A stretch of DNA of 64,000 nucleotides. It comes from an uncultured Prevotellaceae bacterium (lineage in GTDB: Bacteria; Bacteroidota; Bacteroidia; Bacteroidales; Bacteroidaceae). Under the pieces are notes generated by a model that searched no databases, was not told the origin of the DNA, and saw only the letters and a list, made by a program, of their open reading frames with translations. This document shows, piece after piece, positions 1 to 9,415 of this stretch. The translations under genes and the position numbers were made by a program. How positions within the stretch are numbered: position 1 is the stretch's first letter; each line of letters opens with the position of its first letter. Where the stretch lies: assembly GCA_902769705.1 (NCBI GenBank), contig CACXPX010000007.1, positions 62,001 through 126,000 of the forward strand, in the 5' to 3' direction.

Positions 1-21
1 TTTGCAGTTCCAAAATATATA

Positions 22-633
22 ATGTACGAAGAAATTATGGCTGCAACAAAGAAAATCAAGACAGCGCTGGTGTCGGTGTTCCATAAAGACGGCTTGGACG
101 AGCTGCTCGCCAAGTTGAATGCCGAGGGCGTGAAATTCCTGTCTACGGGCGGAACCCAGAAATTCATTGAGTCGCTGGGCTACGACTGTCAGACCGTAGA
201 GAGTGTGACAACTTATCCTTCGATTCTTGGGGGACGCGTGAAGACGCTCCATCCGAAAGTTTTCGGAGGCATTCTTGGCCGTCGTGAGAACGAGGGCGAC
301 CAACAGCAGATGCGGGAATATGAGATTCCTGAAATCGACTTGGTCATTGTGGATCTTTATCCCTTTGAACAAACTGTGGCAAGCGGTGCCGGAGAGGCTG
401 ATATCATCGAGAAGATTGATATTGGTGGAATCTCGCTTATCCGTGCTGGTGCGAAGAATTTCAACGATGTGGTAATTGTGCCCAGCAAGGCCGAGTACAG
501 CGTGTTGCTCGACATCTTGAACCGCAAGGGTGCACAGACCGACATCGAAGACCGCCGCATGTTTGCCGAGCGCGCTTTCGGCGTTAGCAGCCACTATGAT
601 ACCGCCATTCACAATTGGTTCGCCAAGAAATGA
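22..633 (+). CDS. purH: Stand-alone IMP cyclohydrolase (PurH N-terminal, MGS-like domain)
   Basis: Matches only the N-terminal IMP cyclohydrolase half of bifunctional PurH, which closes the purine ring of FAICAR to give IMP in the cytoplasm. Family landmarks seen are KTALVSV at the start, STGGT, LGGRVKTLHPK, DLVIVDLYPF and KIDIGGISLIRA. The protein is 203 residues against about 510 for the usual fused enzyme and stops cleanly at the domain border (SSHYDTAIHNWF), so the AICAR transformylase half is absent and must be encoded elsewhere or replaced. An internal ATG at 37 (MAATKK) fits homologues better than the ATG at 22. It lies 63 bp upstream of mreB. The identification is firm; the reason for the split is inference. 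Confidence 0.9.
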   Translation: MYEEIMAATKKIKTALVSVFHKDGLDELLAKLNAEGVKFLSTGGTQKFIESLGYDCQTVESVTTYPSILGGRVKTLHPKVFGGILGRRENEGDQQQMREYEIPEIDLVIVDLYPFEQTVASGAGEADIIEKIDIGGISLIRAGAKNFNDVVIVPSKAEYSVLLDILNRKGAQTDIEDRRMFAERAFGVSSHYDTAIHNWFAKK

Positions 634-696
634 TGCTGATGTTAGAAAAGAGATAAAATAAAGGAATTTTCAAAGACTTAAATTTTTTTCATTACG

Positions 697-1719
697 ATGG
701 GATTTTTTTCATTCATCCAGGAGATTGCAATGGACCTGGGAACTGCAAACACGATTATTATCAGTGATGACAAGATTGTGGTAGATGAGCCATCTGTGGT
801 AGCACTCGACCGCCACACCAACAAGATGATAGCTGTTGGCGACGAGGCTAAGTTGATGTACGAGAAGACGCATGAGAACATCAAGACCGTTCGCCCGTTG
901 CGCGACGGTGTGATTGCTGACTTCTCGGCTTGCGAGCAGATGATGCGTGGATTGATTAAGAAAGTACACACAGGCAGCCGCCTGTTCTCTCCGTCGCTCC
1001 GCATGGTGATTGGTGTGCCTTCGGGCTCTACCGAAGTGGAACTGCGTGCAGTGCGCGATAGTGCCGAGCATGCTGACGGTCGCGACGTATACTTGATTTT
1101 CGAGCCGATGGCTGCTGCTATTGGTATTGGTATCGATGTTGAGGCTCCCGAGGGCAACATGATTGTTGACATCGGCGGTGGCTCTACTGAGATTGCTGTG
1201 ATTTCGTTGGGCGGCATTGTGTCGAACAACTCTATCCGTACTGCAGGCGACGACTTGAACGCCGACATTCAGGAGTATATGAGCCGTCAGCACAATGTAA
1301 AGGTTAGTGAGCGTATGGCCGAGCGTATCAAGATTCACGTGGGAAGCGCGCTGACTGATTTGGGCGAAGAGGCTCCTGAGGACTATACCGTTCACGGCCC
1401 GAACCGAATCACGGCCCTGCCTATGGAGGTGCCTGTGTGCTATCAGGAGATTGCACATTGCATCGACAAGACTGTGGCAAAGATTGAAAACGCTGTGCTC
1501 TCTGCACTTGAAAATACTCCTCCCGAGCTTTATGCCGACATTGTGAAGAACGGCATCTATCTGACGGGCGGCGGCGCTTTGCTTCGCGGTCTTGACAAGC
1601 GTTTGAAGGACAAGATCAACATCAACTTCCACATTGCCGAAGATCCTTTGCACAGCGTGGCAAAGGGCGCTGGAATTGCGCTGAAGAACGTAGACCGTTT
1701 CTCGTTCCTCATGCGATAG
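697..1719 (+). CDS. mreB: Rod shape-determining protein MreB
   Basis: Actin-like cytoskeletal ATPase that organises lateral peptidoglycan synthesis under the inner membrane. The 340-residue length is typical. Visible motifs are the phosphate-1 loop DLGTANT (residues 13-19) and the phosphate-2 loop DIGGGSTE (around 158), with LTGGGALLRGLD near the C-terminus. It is the first gene of a five-gene same-strand elongasome cluster (mreB, mreC, mreD, mrdA, rodA) with short gaps or overlaps, so co-transcription is likely. Nothing is unusual in the protein. Confidence 0.97.
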   Translation: MGFFSFIQEIAMDLGTANTIIISDDKIVVDEPSVVALDRHTNKMIAVGDEAKLMYEKTHENIKTVRPLRDGVIADFSACEQMMRGLIKKVHTGSRLFSPSLRMVIGVPSGSTEVELRAVRDSAEHADGRDVYLIFEPMAAAIGIGIDVEAPEGNMIVDIGGGSTEIAVISLGGIVSNNSIRTAGDDLNADIQEYMSRQHNVKVSERMAERIKIHVGSALTDLGEEAPEDYTVHGPNRITALPMEVPVCYQEIAHCIDKTVAKIENAVLSALENTPPELYADIVKNGIYLTGGGALLRGLDKRLKDKININFHIAEDPLHSVAKGAGIALKNVDRFSFLMR

Positions 1720-1752
1720 TCCTTTTCCTCGTTCTACAAAAGGCTCTGAAGG

Positions 1753-2619
1753 ATGCGCAATCTGATGGATTTCCTGCAGAAACACAACCACTGGTTTGTG
1801 TTTCTGTTGCTTGAAGTAGCTAGCCTTGTGATGCTGTTCAAGTACAATAGCTATCAAGGCAGCGTCTGGTTCACGTCGGCCAATACCGTCTCGGGTAAGG
1901 TTTACGAGATGGGAAGCGACGTGGAGCAGTTCTTCTCGCTTGTCAAAGTGAATGAGGAACTGACTCAGCGCAATGCTTACTTGGAGCAGCAGGTGGCTCG
2001 TATGGGCGAGCGGCTTGTCGATGTGACAGGCGACTCTGCATTCATGCACAGCAGTCAGATTGAGATGCTTTCGCAATTTAAGCTGATTCCCGCCAAGGTG
2101 GTCAGCAACGAGTTGGGCCGTCCTGACAATCTCATTACAATCAACAAAGGTGAGAACGACGGTGTGCGGTGCGATATGGGTGTGGTAAGTGGAAACGGCA
2201 TTGTGGGCATTGTGTATCTCACATCGCCCAACTATTCCGTTGTTATTCCTGTACTCAACACGCAGTCGTATATCAGTTGCGCTATCAAGGACCGCGGTTA
2301 CTTCGGTTATTTGCATTGGAATGGCGGCGACCCGAGTCTGGCGTACGTTGATGATATTCCGCGTCACGCCCGTTTCAAGCTCTACGAGCAAGTGGTGACG
2401 AGCGGCTATTCGTCGGTGTTCCCTCCAGGTATACTTGTGGGAAAAATCATGCATGTGTATAATTCGGGCAACGGTTTGTCGTATCGGTTGCAAGTGAAAC
2501 TGGCAACCGATTTCGGTCGGTTGCGTGATGTGTGCGTAATCGACGATGCGACGATGGAGGAACGATTGAAAGTGCTGCGTGCCGCCCAAGATTCCATCAA
2601 ACCGAAAGAAGGGCGTTGA
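1753..2619 (+). CDS. mreC: Rod shape-determining protein MreC
   Basis: Inner-membrane scaffold of the elongasome that activates PBP2. It has a short cytoplasmic N-terminus, one membrane segment (about residues 13-32, WFVFLLLEVASLVMLF), a coiled coil near residues 65-90, then the two periplasmic beta domains (NKGENDGVRCDMGVV; VVTSGYSSVFPPGILVGKI). Length 288 residues is normal. It starts 33 bp after mreB and is followed by mreD with a 65-bp gap. Confidence 0.95.
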   Translation: MRNLMDFLQKHNHWFVFLLLEVASLVMLFKYNSYQGSVWFTSANTVSGKVYEMGSDVEQFFSLVKVNEELTQRNAYLEQQVARMGERLVDVTGDSAFMHSSQIEMLSQFKLIPAKVVSNELGRPDNLITINKGENDGVRCDMGVVSGNGIVGIVYLTSPNYSVVIPVLNTQSYISCAIKDRGYFGYLHWNGGDPSLAYVDDIPRHARFKLYEQVVTSGYSSVFPPGILVGKIMHVYNSGNGLSYRLQVKLATDFGRLRDVCVIDDATMEERLKVLRAAQDSIKPKEGR

Positions 2620-2684
2620 CTGCTGCAAAAGGGTAATAAGGAAAAATGAAACTCTAATCGGATTTTGCGCAAAAAGACACTATT

Positions 2685-3188
2685 ATGAATGTCGAACTGA
2701 TGAAAGGCTTGGTGGCCTTTGTAGTTGTGTTGCTGGCTCAAGCTTTGGTGTTGAACCACATACACCTTTTCGGCTGTGCCACTCCGATGGTATATGTCTA
2801 CTTGGTGTTGCTGTTCCGTCGCGGTTATGCGCGATGGGCGATAATAGCGTTGAGTTTCATAATGGGTCTTTGCGTGGACATCTTCTCGAATACGCCAGGT
2901 GTCGCTGCAGGTTCGATGACATTTGTGGGCTTGCTGCAGCCTTATTTGCTGGAGTTGTTCGTTCCGCGTGACAGTGCTGAGGACCTTTGGCCTTCAATGA
3001 GGACGCTGGGAATTGGCAAGTTCACGGCTTACGCCAGTATTTGTGTTTTGGTGTTCTTTGTGCTCTTTTATACGCTGGAGACCTTCAACTTCTTCAATTG
3101 GCTGCAGTGGTTGGAGTCTATCGGTGGCAGTTTTTGCATTACGATGTTGTTGCTGTTGGTGATAGAGAATTTCAGGGTTAGTGTGTGA
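2685..3188 (+). CDS. mreD: Rod shape-determining protein MreD
   Basis: Polytopic inner-membrane protein of 167 residues with about five hydrophobic segments. MreD sequences are poorly conserved, so the call rests on size, topology and position between mreC and the PBP2 gene. The acidic DIFSNTPG stretch is typical of Bacteroidota MreD. Its last codons overlap the GTG start of mrdA by 4 bp (GTGA), a sign of translational coupling. Confidence 0.9.
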   Translation: MNVELMKGLVAFVVVLLAQALVLNHIHLFGCATPMVYVYLVLLFRRGYARWAIIALSFIMGLCVDIFSNTPGVAAGSMTFVGLLQPYLLELFVPRDSAEDLWPSMRTLGIGKFTAYASICVLVFFVLFYTLETFNFFNWLQWLESIGGSFCITMLLLLVIENFRVSV

Positions 3189-5035
3189 AAGATTATAATC
3201 TCTCCCATCGTCGATTAGTGATAGGCGGGGTGGCGGTTGTCATCGTAGCCGTCTATATCGTGAGGTTGTTCATGTTGCAGTTGATGAGCGACGACTACAA
3301 GAAGAACGCCGACTCGAACGCTTTCTTGAAGCGTATCGAGTTTCCTTCTCGTGGCGTCATTTACGACCGTACGGGTAAGCTTATGGTGTATAACCAGCCT
3401 GCTTACGACATTATGGTGGTGATGAACGAGGCCAAAGACCATTTGGATACTGCTGAGTTTTGCCGTACGATAGGTGTCAGCCAGGAGTATTTCGTGCAAC
3501 GCATGAACGATATCAAGGACCGCAACAAAAATCCTGGCTATTCGCCTTATACGCAGCAAATCTTCATGAGTCAGCTGAGTGACAAAGAGTTCAGCATCTT
3601 CCAAGAGAAGATGTACCGTTTTCCTGGTTTTTATGTTCAACGCAGAACGGTGCGTGAATACCGCTATCCGTATGCCGGCCACGTATTGGGTGATGTTGCT
3701 GAGGTGTCCCCGAGCGACATTGAAGAAGACGACTACTACCAACCTGGCGACTATATCGGCAAGCAAGGTGTGGAGCGTTCCTATGAGAAACAGTTGAGAG
3801 GTCAGAAAGGCGTTCAGATTCTACTACGTGATGCTCACGGACGAGTGCAGGGAAAATACATGAACGGCGCTTACGACCAGAAACCTATTGCTGGTAAAGA
3901 CCTTACGCTGAGCATCGATTTGGATCTTCAAGCTTTGGGCGAGCGCCTGCTGGAAGGAAAGATAGGCTCTATTGTTGCCATCGAACCATCTACCGGTGAA
4001 GTGTTGTGTATGGTGTCTTCACCGTCATATGATCCTCGCTTGATGATTGGACGTCAGCGTGGTAAGAACCAGAAAGAACTGTCACTCGACCCTTGGAAGC
4101 CTCTGTTGAACCGTTCCATCATGGGTCAGTACCCTCCAGGCTCGACATTCAAAACGTCACAGGGCTTGACCTTCATGACTGAAGGAATCATCACTTCCGA
4201 AACGCGATATCCCTGTAGCCGCGGTTTCAGATATGGTAGTCTGAAGGTGGGTTGTCACGGCCATCCAGCTCCGTTGCCCCTTGTTCCCGCACTAAGTACG
4301 TCGTGCAACGGCTATTTTTGTTGGGGCTTGTACCACATGCTTGGCAACAGAAAGAAATATCCGACTGTACAAGATGCCATGAACACGTGGCGTGACTATA
4401 TGGTGAGTATGGGTTTCGGCTATAAGTTGGGTGTGGACTTGCCAGGCGAGAAACGTGGTTTGATACCAAACGCTCAGTTCTATGACAATGCTTACAAAGG
4501 CTCGTGGAATGGTCTTACCATCATCAGTATAGCCATCGGTCAGGGTGAGGTGAACCTGACACCCTTGCAGATTGCCAACTTGGGCGCCACTATTGCTAAC
4601 CGAGGTTATTACTATGTGCCGCATGTGGTAAGGAAGGTGAAAGGTGAACCGCTCGACACTCTGTTCACCCGTCGGCACTACACGAAAGCTGACCGCCGTT
4701 CTTATGAATATGTGGTAAAAGGCATGCGATCGTCGGTGCAGGGTGGAACGTGTAAGCGCCTGAATAGGAGTGACATCATCATGTGCGGAAAGACCGGTAC
4801 CGCTCAGAACCGTGGTCACGACCACTCTGTCTTCATGGGCTTTGCTCCGATGGACGACCCGAAGATTGCCATCGCCGTTTATGTGGAGAATGGTGGTTTC
4901 GGTGCAGAATATGGCGTACCCATCGGTGGTTTGATGATAGAGCAATACCTACACGGCAAACTCTCACCCGGCTCACAGGCACAGGCTTCAGTATTCCAGA
5001 AACGAAGAATCAGTTATGGCTCACGAAACAGATAA
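3185..5035 (+). CDS. mrdA: Penicillin-binding protein 2 (peptidoglycan transpeptidase)
   Basis: Class B PBP that cross-links new peptidoglycan during elongation; 616 residues. One N-terminal membrane anchor (about residues 10-28) is followed by the dimerisation domain (RGVIYDR near 52) and the transpeptidase domain. Catalytic motifs are visible: STFK (Ser320, Lys323), SCN (Ser373, Asn375) and KTGT (Lys536). The start is GTG, coupled by a 4-bp overlap to mreD, and the 3' end overlaps rodA by 20 bp. It works with RodA, the glycosyltransferase encoded next. Confidence 0.96.
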   Translation: MKDYNLSHRRLVIGGVAVVIVAVYIVRLFMLQLMSDDYKKNADSNAFLKRIEFPSRGVIYDRTGKLMVYNQPAYDIMVVMNEAKDHLDTAEFCRTIGVSQEYFVQRMNDIKDRNKNPGYSPYTQQIFMSQLSDKEFSIFQEKMYRFPGFYVQRRTVREYRYPYAGHVLGDVAEVSPSDIEEDDYYQPGDYIGKQGVERSYEKQLRGQKGVQILLRDAHGRVQGKYMNGAYDQKPIAGKDLTLSIDLDLQALGERLLEGKIGSIVAIEPSTGEVLCMVSSPSYDPRLMIGRQRGKNQKELSLDPWKPLLNRSIMGQYPPGSTFKTSQGLTFMTEGIITSETRYPCSRGFRYGSLKVGCHGHPAPLPLVPALSTSCNGYFCWGLYHMLGNRKKYPTVQDAMNTWRDYMVSMGFGYKLGVDLPGEKRGLIPNAQFYDNAYKGSWNGLTIISIAIGQGEVNLTPLQIANLGATIANRGYYYVPHVVRKVKGEPLDTLFTRRHYTKADRRSYEYVVKGMRSSVQGGTCKRLNRSDIIMCGKTGTAQNRGHDHSVFMGFAPMDDPKIAIAVYVENGGFGAEYGVPIGGLMIEQYLHGKLSPGSQAQASVFQKRRISYGSRNR

Positions 5036-6485
5036 GCAACCCGGCGTGCTTGCATCGCTCGACTGGGTAACCATCCTCATCTACTTGGCGCTGCTCACCT
5101 TCGGATGGGTCAGTGTCTGCGGTGCGTCGTACACTTATGGCGACACCGACATTTTCAGCCTCTCGACCCGTTCGGGTATGCAGATTGTGTGGATAGGTGC
5201 GTCAATCGTGATAGGTTTCGTGATATTGTTGCTCGATGACCGATTCTACGACACATTCTCGTATGTCATCTACGGCTTTTTACTCTTGGTGTTGCTGCTC
5301 ACCATCTTCAATCCTCACGAAATCAAAGGCTCGCGTTCGTGGTTAGTATTAGGGCCGGTGCGCGTGCAACCCGCTGAGTTTGCTAAGTTTGCCACAGCGT
5401 TAGCTGTGTCGAAGTTGATGAGCACATATGGTTTCAACATTCACAATTGGAAGAATTTTGCGTTAGCATGTCTCATCGTTTTAGCTCCGATGTGCATGAT
5501 TGTGTTGCAGAAAGAGACCGGTTCGGCATTGGTGTATCTGTCGTTTTTCCTGATGTTCTATCGCGAGGGAATGACAGGAAGCATCTTGTTTGCTGCTGTT
5601 GCGATGGTGTTCTATTTTGTCTTTGGCATCAAGTTCGAAAGTCTGTTCCTTTGGGACACACCCACGTCGGTGGGCAAGTTTGTCGTGTTGTTGCTTGTGC
5701 AGTTGTTTTCGGCAGCAATGGTTTATATCTATTGTGAGGACAAAAAACGAGCGTTTACGATTATAGGCTACAGCTTGGGCATCACGTTACTATTCTTATT
5801 GTTTTCAGAGTATGTGATTCCATTTGACATCGTGTGGGTGCAGTTGGGCATCAGTGCTGCAATGATTGGCTATTTGGTCTATCAAGGCTTGAGTGCACGC
5901 CTTGCCAACTACTTCTACATCGCCCTGTTCTCCCTTAGCAGCATCCTCTTCTTCTATTCCGCCGACTACGTGCTCAACGATGTGTTGAAACCTCACCAGC
6001 GCGTGCGTATCAACGTGCTGTTAGGGTTGGAGGAAGACCTTGCAGGTGCAGGCTATAACGTCCATCAGAGCGAGATAGCCATAGGCTCGGGTGGACTTAA
6101 AGGAAAAGGTTTTTTGAATGGTACGCAGACGAAACTGAAGTTTGTTCCTGAGCAAGACACCGACTTTATTTTCTGCACAGTGGGCGAAGAAGAAGGCTTT
6201 GTTGGCTCTGCGGGTGTGCTGTTGCTGTTCTTGGCTTTGATATTAAGGCTGATTCATTTGGCTGAACGACAACCGTTCAAGTTCGGGCGTGTTTACGGCT
6301 ACTGCGTGGTCAGCATTTTCCTTTTCCACGTGTTCATCAATGTAGGAATGGTGTTGGGATTGACGCCAGTTATCGGTATTCCGTTGCCATTCTTCAGTTA
6401 CGGCGGTAGCTCGCTTTGGGGCTTCACTTTCCTATTGTTCATCTTCCTGAGAATTGATGCAGGGCGGAACTTGGTGAGAACGTGA
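5016..6485 (+). CDS. rodA: SEDS peptidoglycan glycosyltransferase RodA
   Basis: Polymerises lipid II with PBP2 in the inner membrane. The 489-residue protein has about a dozen hydrophobic segments. SEDS landmarks are visible: KGSRSWLVLGPVRVQPAEFAK, QKETGSALVY, the catalytic-loop region EQDTDFIFCTVGEEEGF and IGIPLPFFSYGGSS. It is longer than the roughly 370-residue proteobacterial RodA because of extra hydrophobic segments in the middle (about residues 205-310). Its start lies inside the mrdA 3' end. It is the last gene of the mre cluster. Confidence 0.95.
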   Translation: MAHETDKQPGVLASLDWVTILIYLALLTFGWVSVCGASYTYGDTDIFSLSTRSGMQIVWIGASIVIGFVILLLDDRFYDTFSYVIYGFLLLVLLLTIFNPHEIKGSRSWLVLGPVRVQPAEFAKFATALAVSKLMSTYGFNIHNWKNFALACLIVLAPMCMIVLQKETGSALVYLSFFLMFYREGMTGSILFAAVAMVFYFVFGIKFESLFLWDTPTSVGKFVVLLLVQLFSAAMVYIYCEDKKRAFTIIGYSLGITLLFLLFSEYVIPFDIVWVQLGISAAMIGYLVYQGLSARLANYFYIALFSLSSILFFYSADYVLNDVLKPHQRVRINVLLGLEEDLAGAGYNVHQSEIAIGSGGLKGKGFLNGTQTKLKFVPEQDTDFIFCTVGEEEGFVGSAGVLLLFLALILRLIHLAERQPFKFGRVYGYCVVSIFLFHVFINVGMVLGLTPVIGIPLPFFSYGGSSLWGFTFLLFIFLRIDAGRNLVRT

Positions 6486-6519
6486 AGCAATCACTTATAT
6501 AATAAGGTATAGAATGAAA

Positions 6520-6545
6520 ATCGGGAATAAGCGCTTATTCCCGAT
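6520..6545. repeat. Perfect 26-bp palindrome between rodA and gldH
   Basis: ATCGGGAATAAGC is followed directly by its reverse complement GCTTATTCCCGAT, giving 13-bp arms with no spacer. The stop codon of gldH (6535-6537, minus strand) lies inside it. The convergent position suggests a transcription-end hairpin, but no T-run follows on either strand. Confidence 0.6.
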
Positions 6546-7038
6546 GAAGTTGTATTCCAATTTCAGCAATGCCAGGTAGGATTTCACGTTTCATGTCGTG
6601 GCGTATGCGGATATGAAGCGAGTCGGTGGGTTGCAGAGGCATCTCGCTGACATTGAACAGATATTGAAAATGGCTTACCCCCGCCCCCTGGGCATTGCCT
6701 CGCTCGTCGATGAGTTTGCAAGCCAACGTGTCGGTTTGTTGCCGGAAAAGAATGTGGCTTGCATTGTCGGTTTGGCGGAAGACGGTTTGTTCTACAACAA
6801 GCGTCAGTCCTGTGAATGGATAGATAGGATTGATACGCAACCCCAAGTCGATGATATAGTTACCGCCCGTGATGGCCGACTTGGGAATGCTGAAGATAAG
6901 AGTGTCGTTCTTCTCCCATCCGGCCAATGGGACGTGCTCGTAATGGTCATAGACCTTATTGCCTATGCAAGCACCCAGCAACAAAGAGGCTGTGAACAGC
7001 ATCAATAGAGCTAATATGTCAAACCTACGCTTTTTCAC
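6535..7038 (-). CDS. gldH: GldH-type gliding motility lipoprotein
   Basis: Lipoprotein of 167 residues with signal peptide and lipobox ending at Cys24 (LLLGAC). The pattern VYDHYEHVPLAGWEKNDTLIFSIP and the C-terminal SLHIRIRHDMKREILPGIAEIGI match the GldH family, found across Bacteroidota including non-gliding species, where it is linked to envelope and type IX functions. Its start overlaps the ricT stop by 4 bp (ATGA), so it is translated as the last gene of holB-ricT-gldH. Confidence 0.85.
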   Translation of the reverse strand: MKKRRFDILALLMLFTASLLLGACIGNKVYDHYEHVPLAGWEKNDTLIFSIPKSAITGGNYIIDLGLRINPIYPFTGLTLVVEQTVFRQTDNASHILFRQQTDTLACKLIDERGNAQGAGVSHFQYLFNVSEMPLQPTDSLHIRIRHDMKREILPGIAEIGIQLHRE

Positions 7039-8279
7039 TCGTTGCCTTCTTCCTTCCTTCTCGGCGCGTTGTTGCGCTGGTGTTGGTTTTTGCGTTGTGG
7101 CTGACCTTGTGGGTTTTGCCGCGGCTTGTTGTTTTGCTGCGCTTGTTTCTCACCATTCGACTGGTTGCGGTTGTCGTTCCGCTTATTCCTGTTCTTCTTT
7201 CGCTTGCTCTTGTCGAATCGGCTCAAGTCAGCGTCAGCCAATAGGTCGACGGGACCTTTTACCACCCTTTGCTGGTCGTCTTCATTCAGGGTCAACGGCT
7301 TTTCACCCCTTTTATTCATTTCTATGATTTCCCGTGCCCGCTCGGCAGAGATGGTCTCCAGGTTGGCAGCCAGTTTCTTGTCGGTGGAATAAGTCACGAG
7401 TCCGGCAAGGATGTCGGTTTTGAACATGAAGTAGTCGTTGTCAGCAGTTTGCAGAACAACGTCTTTTCCTGGCAAGCGTCGTCCGGCCTCCACGTAGTCA
7501 TCGACCTCGTAGTTGAGGCAACACTTCAGTTTGGCACACATTCCCGCCAACTTCTGCGGGTTGAGGGATATGTCTTGGAAGCGTGCGGCGTTGGTGGAGA
7601 CACTGACGAAGTTCTTCATCCACGTGGCGCAGCACAGTTCGCGCCCGCAAGGTCCTGTCCCTCCGATGCGTCCGGCCTCTTGTCGGGCACCAATCTGTTT
7701 CATCTCGATGCGCACGTGGAACGTGTCAGCCAGCACCTTGATGAGTAGTCGGAAGTCCACTCGTTCGTCGGCGATATAGTAGAAGATGGCCTTGTTGCCG
7801 TCGCCTTGATATTCCACGTCACCAATCTTCATCTTCAGTTCCAGGTCTTTTGCAATCTGGCGGCTCTGAATCATGGTGCCATGCTCGCGGCTTTTGGCTT
7901 CGAAATACTTGTCCATATCCACCTGTTTCGCATGGCGATAGACGCGTTTGATGTCGTCTGGCGACTTGATGTTCACCTTTTTCAGTTGCAGTTTCACAAG
8001 TCTGCCCGTGAGTGTCACCACTCCGATGTCGTGTCCGGGGCTGGCCTCCACGGCAACGATGTCGCCTTTCTTGAGGTCCAAGTTGTTGACGTTGTGATAA
8101 TAACCTTTGCGCGTGTTCTTGAACTGCACCTCCACCAAGTCGGTGTCTTCTGCGTTTCCAGGGACGTCGGCTAGCCAGTCGTAGGTATTCAGTTGCCGGT
8201 CTTGTCGTCCGCATCCGCGTCGGCACAGTCCTCTGTCGCATCCGCGCGTTATTTCGAATTTCATGTCTTTAAAGTCCAT
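7035..8279 (-). CDS. ricT: PSP1-domain protein RicT/YaaT
   Basis: PSP1 C-terminal domain protein of 414 residues. In Bacillus the homologue RicT forms an Fe-S-containing complex that affects RNA processing; its role in Bacteroidota is less clear. Seen here are Cys clusters CDRGLCRRGCG (near residue 14), GPCGRELCCATWM (about 209-221) and KLKCCLNYE, plus the PSP1 core. The last 75 residues are a low-complexity basic Asn/Gln/Lys-rich tail, typical of Bacteroidota versions. It lies 17 bp after holB and overlaps gldH. Confidence 0.88.
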   Translation of the reverse strand: MDFKDMKFEITRGCDRGLCRRGCGRQDRQLNTYDWLADVPGNAEDTDLVEVQFKNTRKGYYHNVNNLDLKKGDIVAVEASPGHDIGVVTLTGRLVKLQLKKVNIKSPDDIKRVYRHAKQVDMDKYFEAKSREHGTMIQSRQIAKDLELKMKIGDVEYQGDGNKAIFYYIADERVDFRLLIKVLADTFHVRIEMKQIGARQEAGRIGGTGPCGRELCCATWMKNFVSVSTNAARFQDISLNPQKLAGMCAKLKCCLNYEVDDYVEAGRRLPGKDVVLQTADNDYFMFKTDILAGLVTYSTDKKLAANLETISAERAREIIEMNKRGEKPLTLNEDDQQRVVKGPVDLLADADLSRFDKSKRKKNRNKRNDNRNQSNGEKQAQQNNKPRQNPQGQPQRKNQHQRNNAPRRKEEGNE

Positions 8280-8296
8280 ATGTATATGTTGTATAT

Positions 8297-9415
8297 TTAT
8301 TTTCTCATGATGAGCACGATGGTTTGCAGGGCCATTTCGTAGAACACAATCTTTGCGCTTGCGTTTTGGCCAATGTCGCGATGAGCTTTCTGCATCAATT
8401 CGAACATTTCCACCACATTGGTCTCGTTGATGAATCGAGAAAAGTTACGTGAGAAGTTTTCCTCGTTTTGTGTCATGTAGTTCAACTCGGGCGTGTGGAA
8501 GTTGAACACGAAGTTCTCCCTCACCATCTGCATGAAATATTCCAGCATGCGTTTCTGCTTTTCCCTGCCGTAAGTGGCCACCACCTCGCTCCATCGTTTC
8601 AGTTCCTTTATGTTCTTTTGGTAAGCCAGTCTCATGAGCATGATGAACATGTCGAGGAACGCTTGATTCTCGTTGTCAGCGTTCAGGGCCTCGATGGCTT
8701 TAGTCCAACTGCCGTTGGCCGACCGTGCCACGCGGTGTGCCATGTCTGGCTCTATGCCCCTGCGTTCCACCAGCGCCTTTTCGATGGCCTCCACGCTGAT
8801 GCGTTTCACGTCGATGCGCTGAGTGCGGCTGCGGATAGTGTCGAGCAGCATGTCGGGATTTTCGCTAACCATAACAAAAACTGTCTGCTGGGGTGGCTCC
8901 TCGAGTAGCTTCAGCAGTTTGTTGGCACTCGTTAGGTTCATGCGTTCAGGCAGCCAGATGATGCTCACCTTGTATCCGCCCTGACTGGATTTCAGGCTGA
9001 GTTTGCGACTTAGCTCGTCGCTCTCGGCTCCCGTGATAACCGCCTGCTGGTTCTCAGCGCCGATGGTGTTCATCCATTGGTCCATCGAGAAGTAGGGGCC
9101 TTGTCCTATCAACTGGTGCCACTCCCGGATGTATTCGTCGCTCACAGGCTGGTGTTCGCTACTCGAACCCTTTCGCTTGATGGTAGGAAAGGTGAAGTGC
9201 AGGTCGGGATGCTCCATCTTCTGAAGCATCGCTTCAGTGTTGGCATTAGAACCATTTTGCGCGAGCAGCGTGGAGGCGAAGGCCATGGCCAACGCCATCT
9301 TTCCGCACCCCTGTGGGCCGCAGAGCATGATGGCATGGGGCACTCGTCCGTCGCTCACCATCTTGAGCAGTCGCTCTTTTGCGTCTTCCTGACCTATTAC
9401 CTCGTCGAATCTCAT
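8297..9415 (-). CDS. holB: DNA polymerase III subunit delta' (clamp loader)
   Basis: Clamp-loader AAA+ subunit of 372 residues. MRFDEVIGQEDAKERL is the usual N-terminus, so the start at 9415 is preferred over an upstream in-frame Met at 9523 inside metF. Walker A is GPQGCGKMALA; the sensor region has LLEEPPQQTVFVMVSENPDMLLDTIRSRTQ. The start overlaps the metF stop by 4 bp (ATGA), consistent with a metF-holB-ricT-gldH operon read from the promoter at 10397-10428. Confidence 0.93.
   Translation of the reverse strand: MRFDEVIGQEDAKERLLKMVSDGRVPHAIMLCGPQGCGKMALAMAFASTLLAQNGSNANTEAMLQKMEHPDLHFTFPTIKRKGSSSEHQPVSDEYIREWHQLIGQGPYFSMDQWMNTIGAENQQAVITGAESDELSRKLSLKSSQGGYKVSIIWLPERMNLTSANKLLKLLEEPPQQTVFVMVSENPDMLLDTIRSRTQRIDVKRISVEAIEKALVERRGIEPDMAHRVARSANGSWTKAIEALNADNENQAFLDMFIMLMRLAYQKNIKELKRWSEVVATYGREKQKRMLEYFMQMVRENFVFNFHTPELNYMTQNEENFSRNFSRFINETNVVEMFELMQKAHRDIGQNASAKIVFYEMALQTIVLIMRK

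Noticed and set aside
709-2628. 639-codon open frame antisense to mreB/mreC
   Set aside because: It mirrors two certain genes on the other strand, has no signal, domain or promoter and its composition (His/Arg-rich) is typical of a shadow frame.
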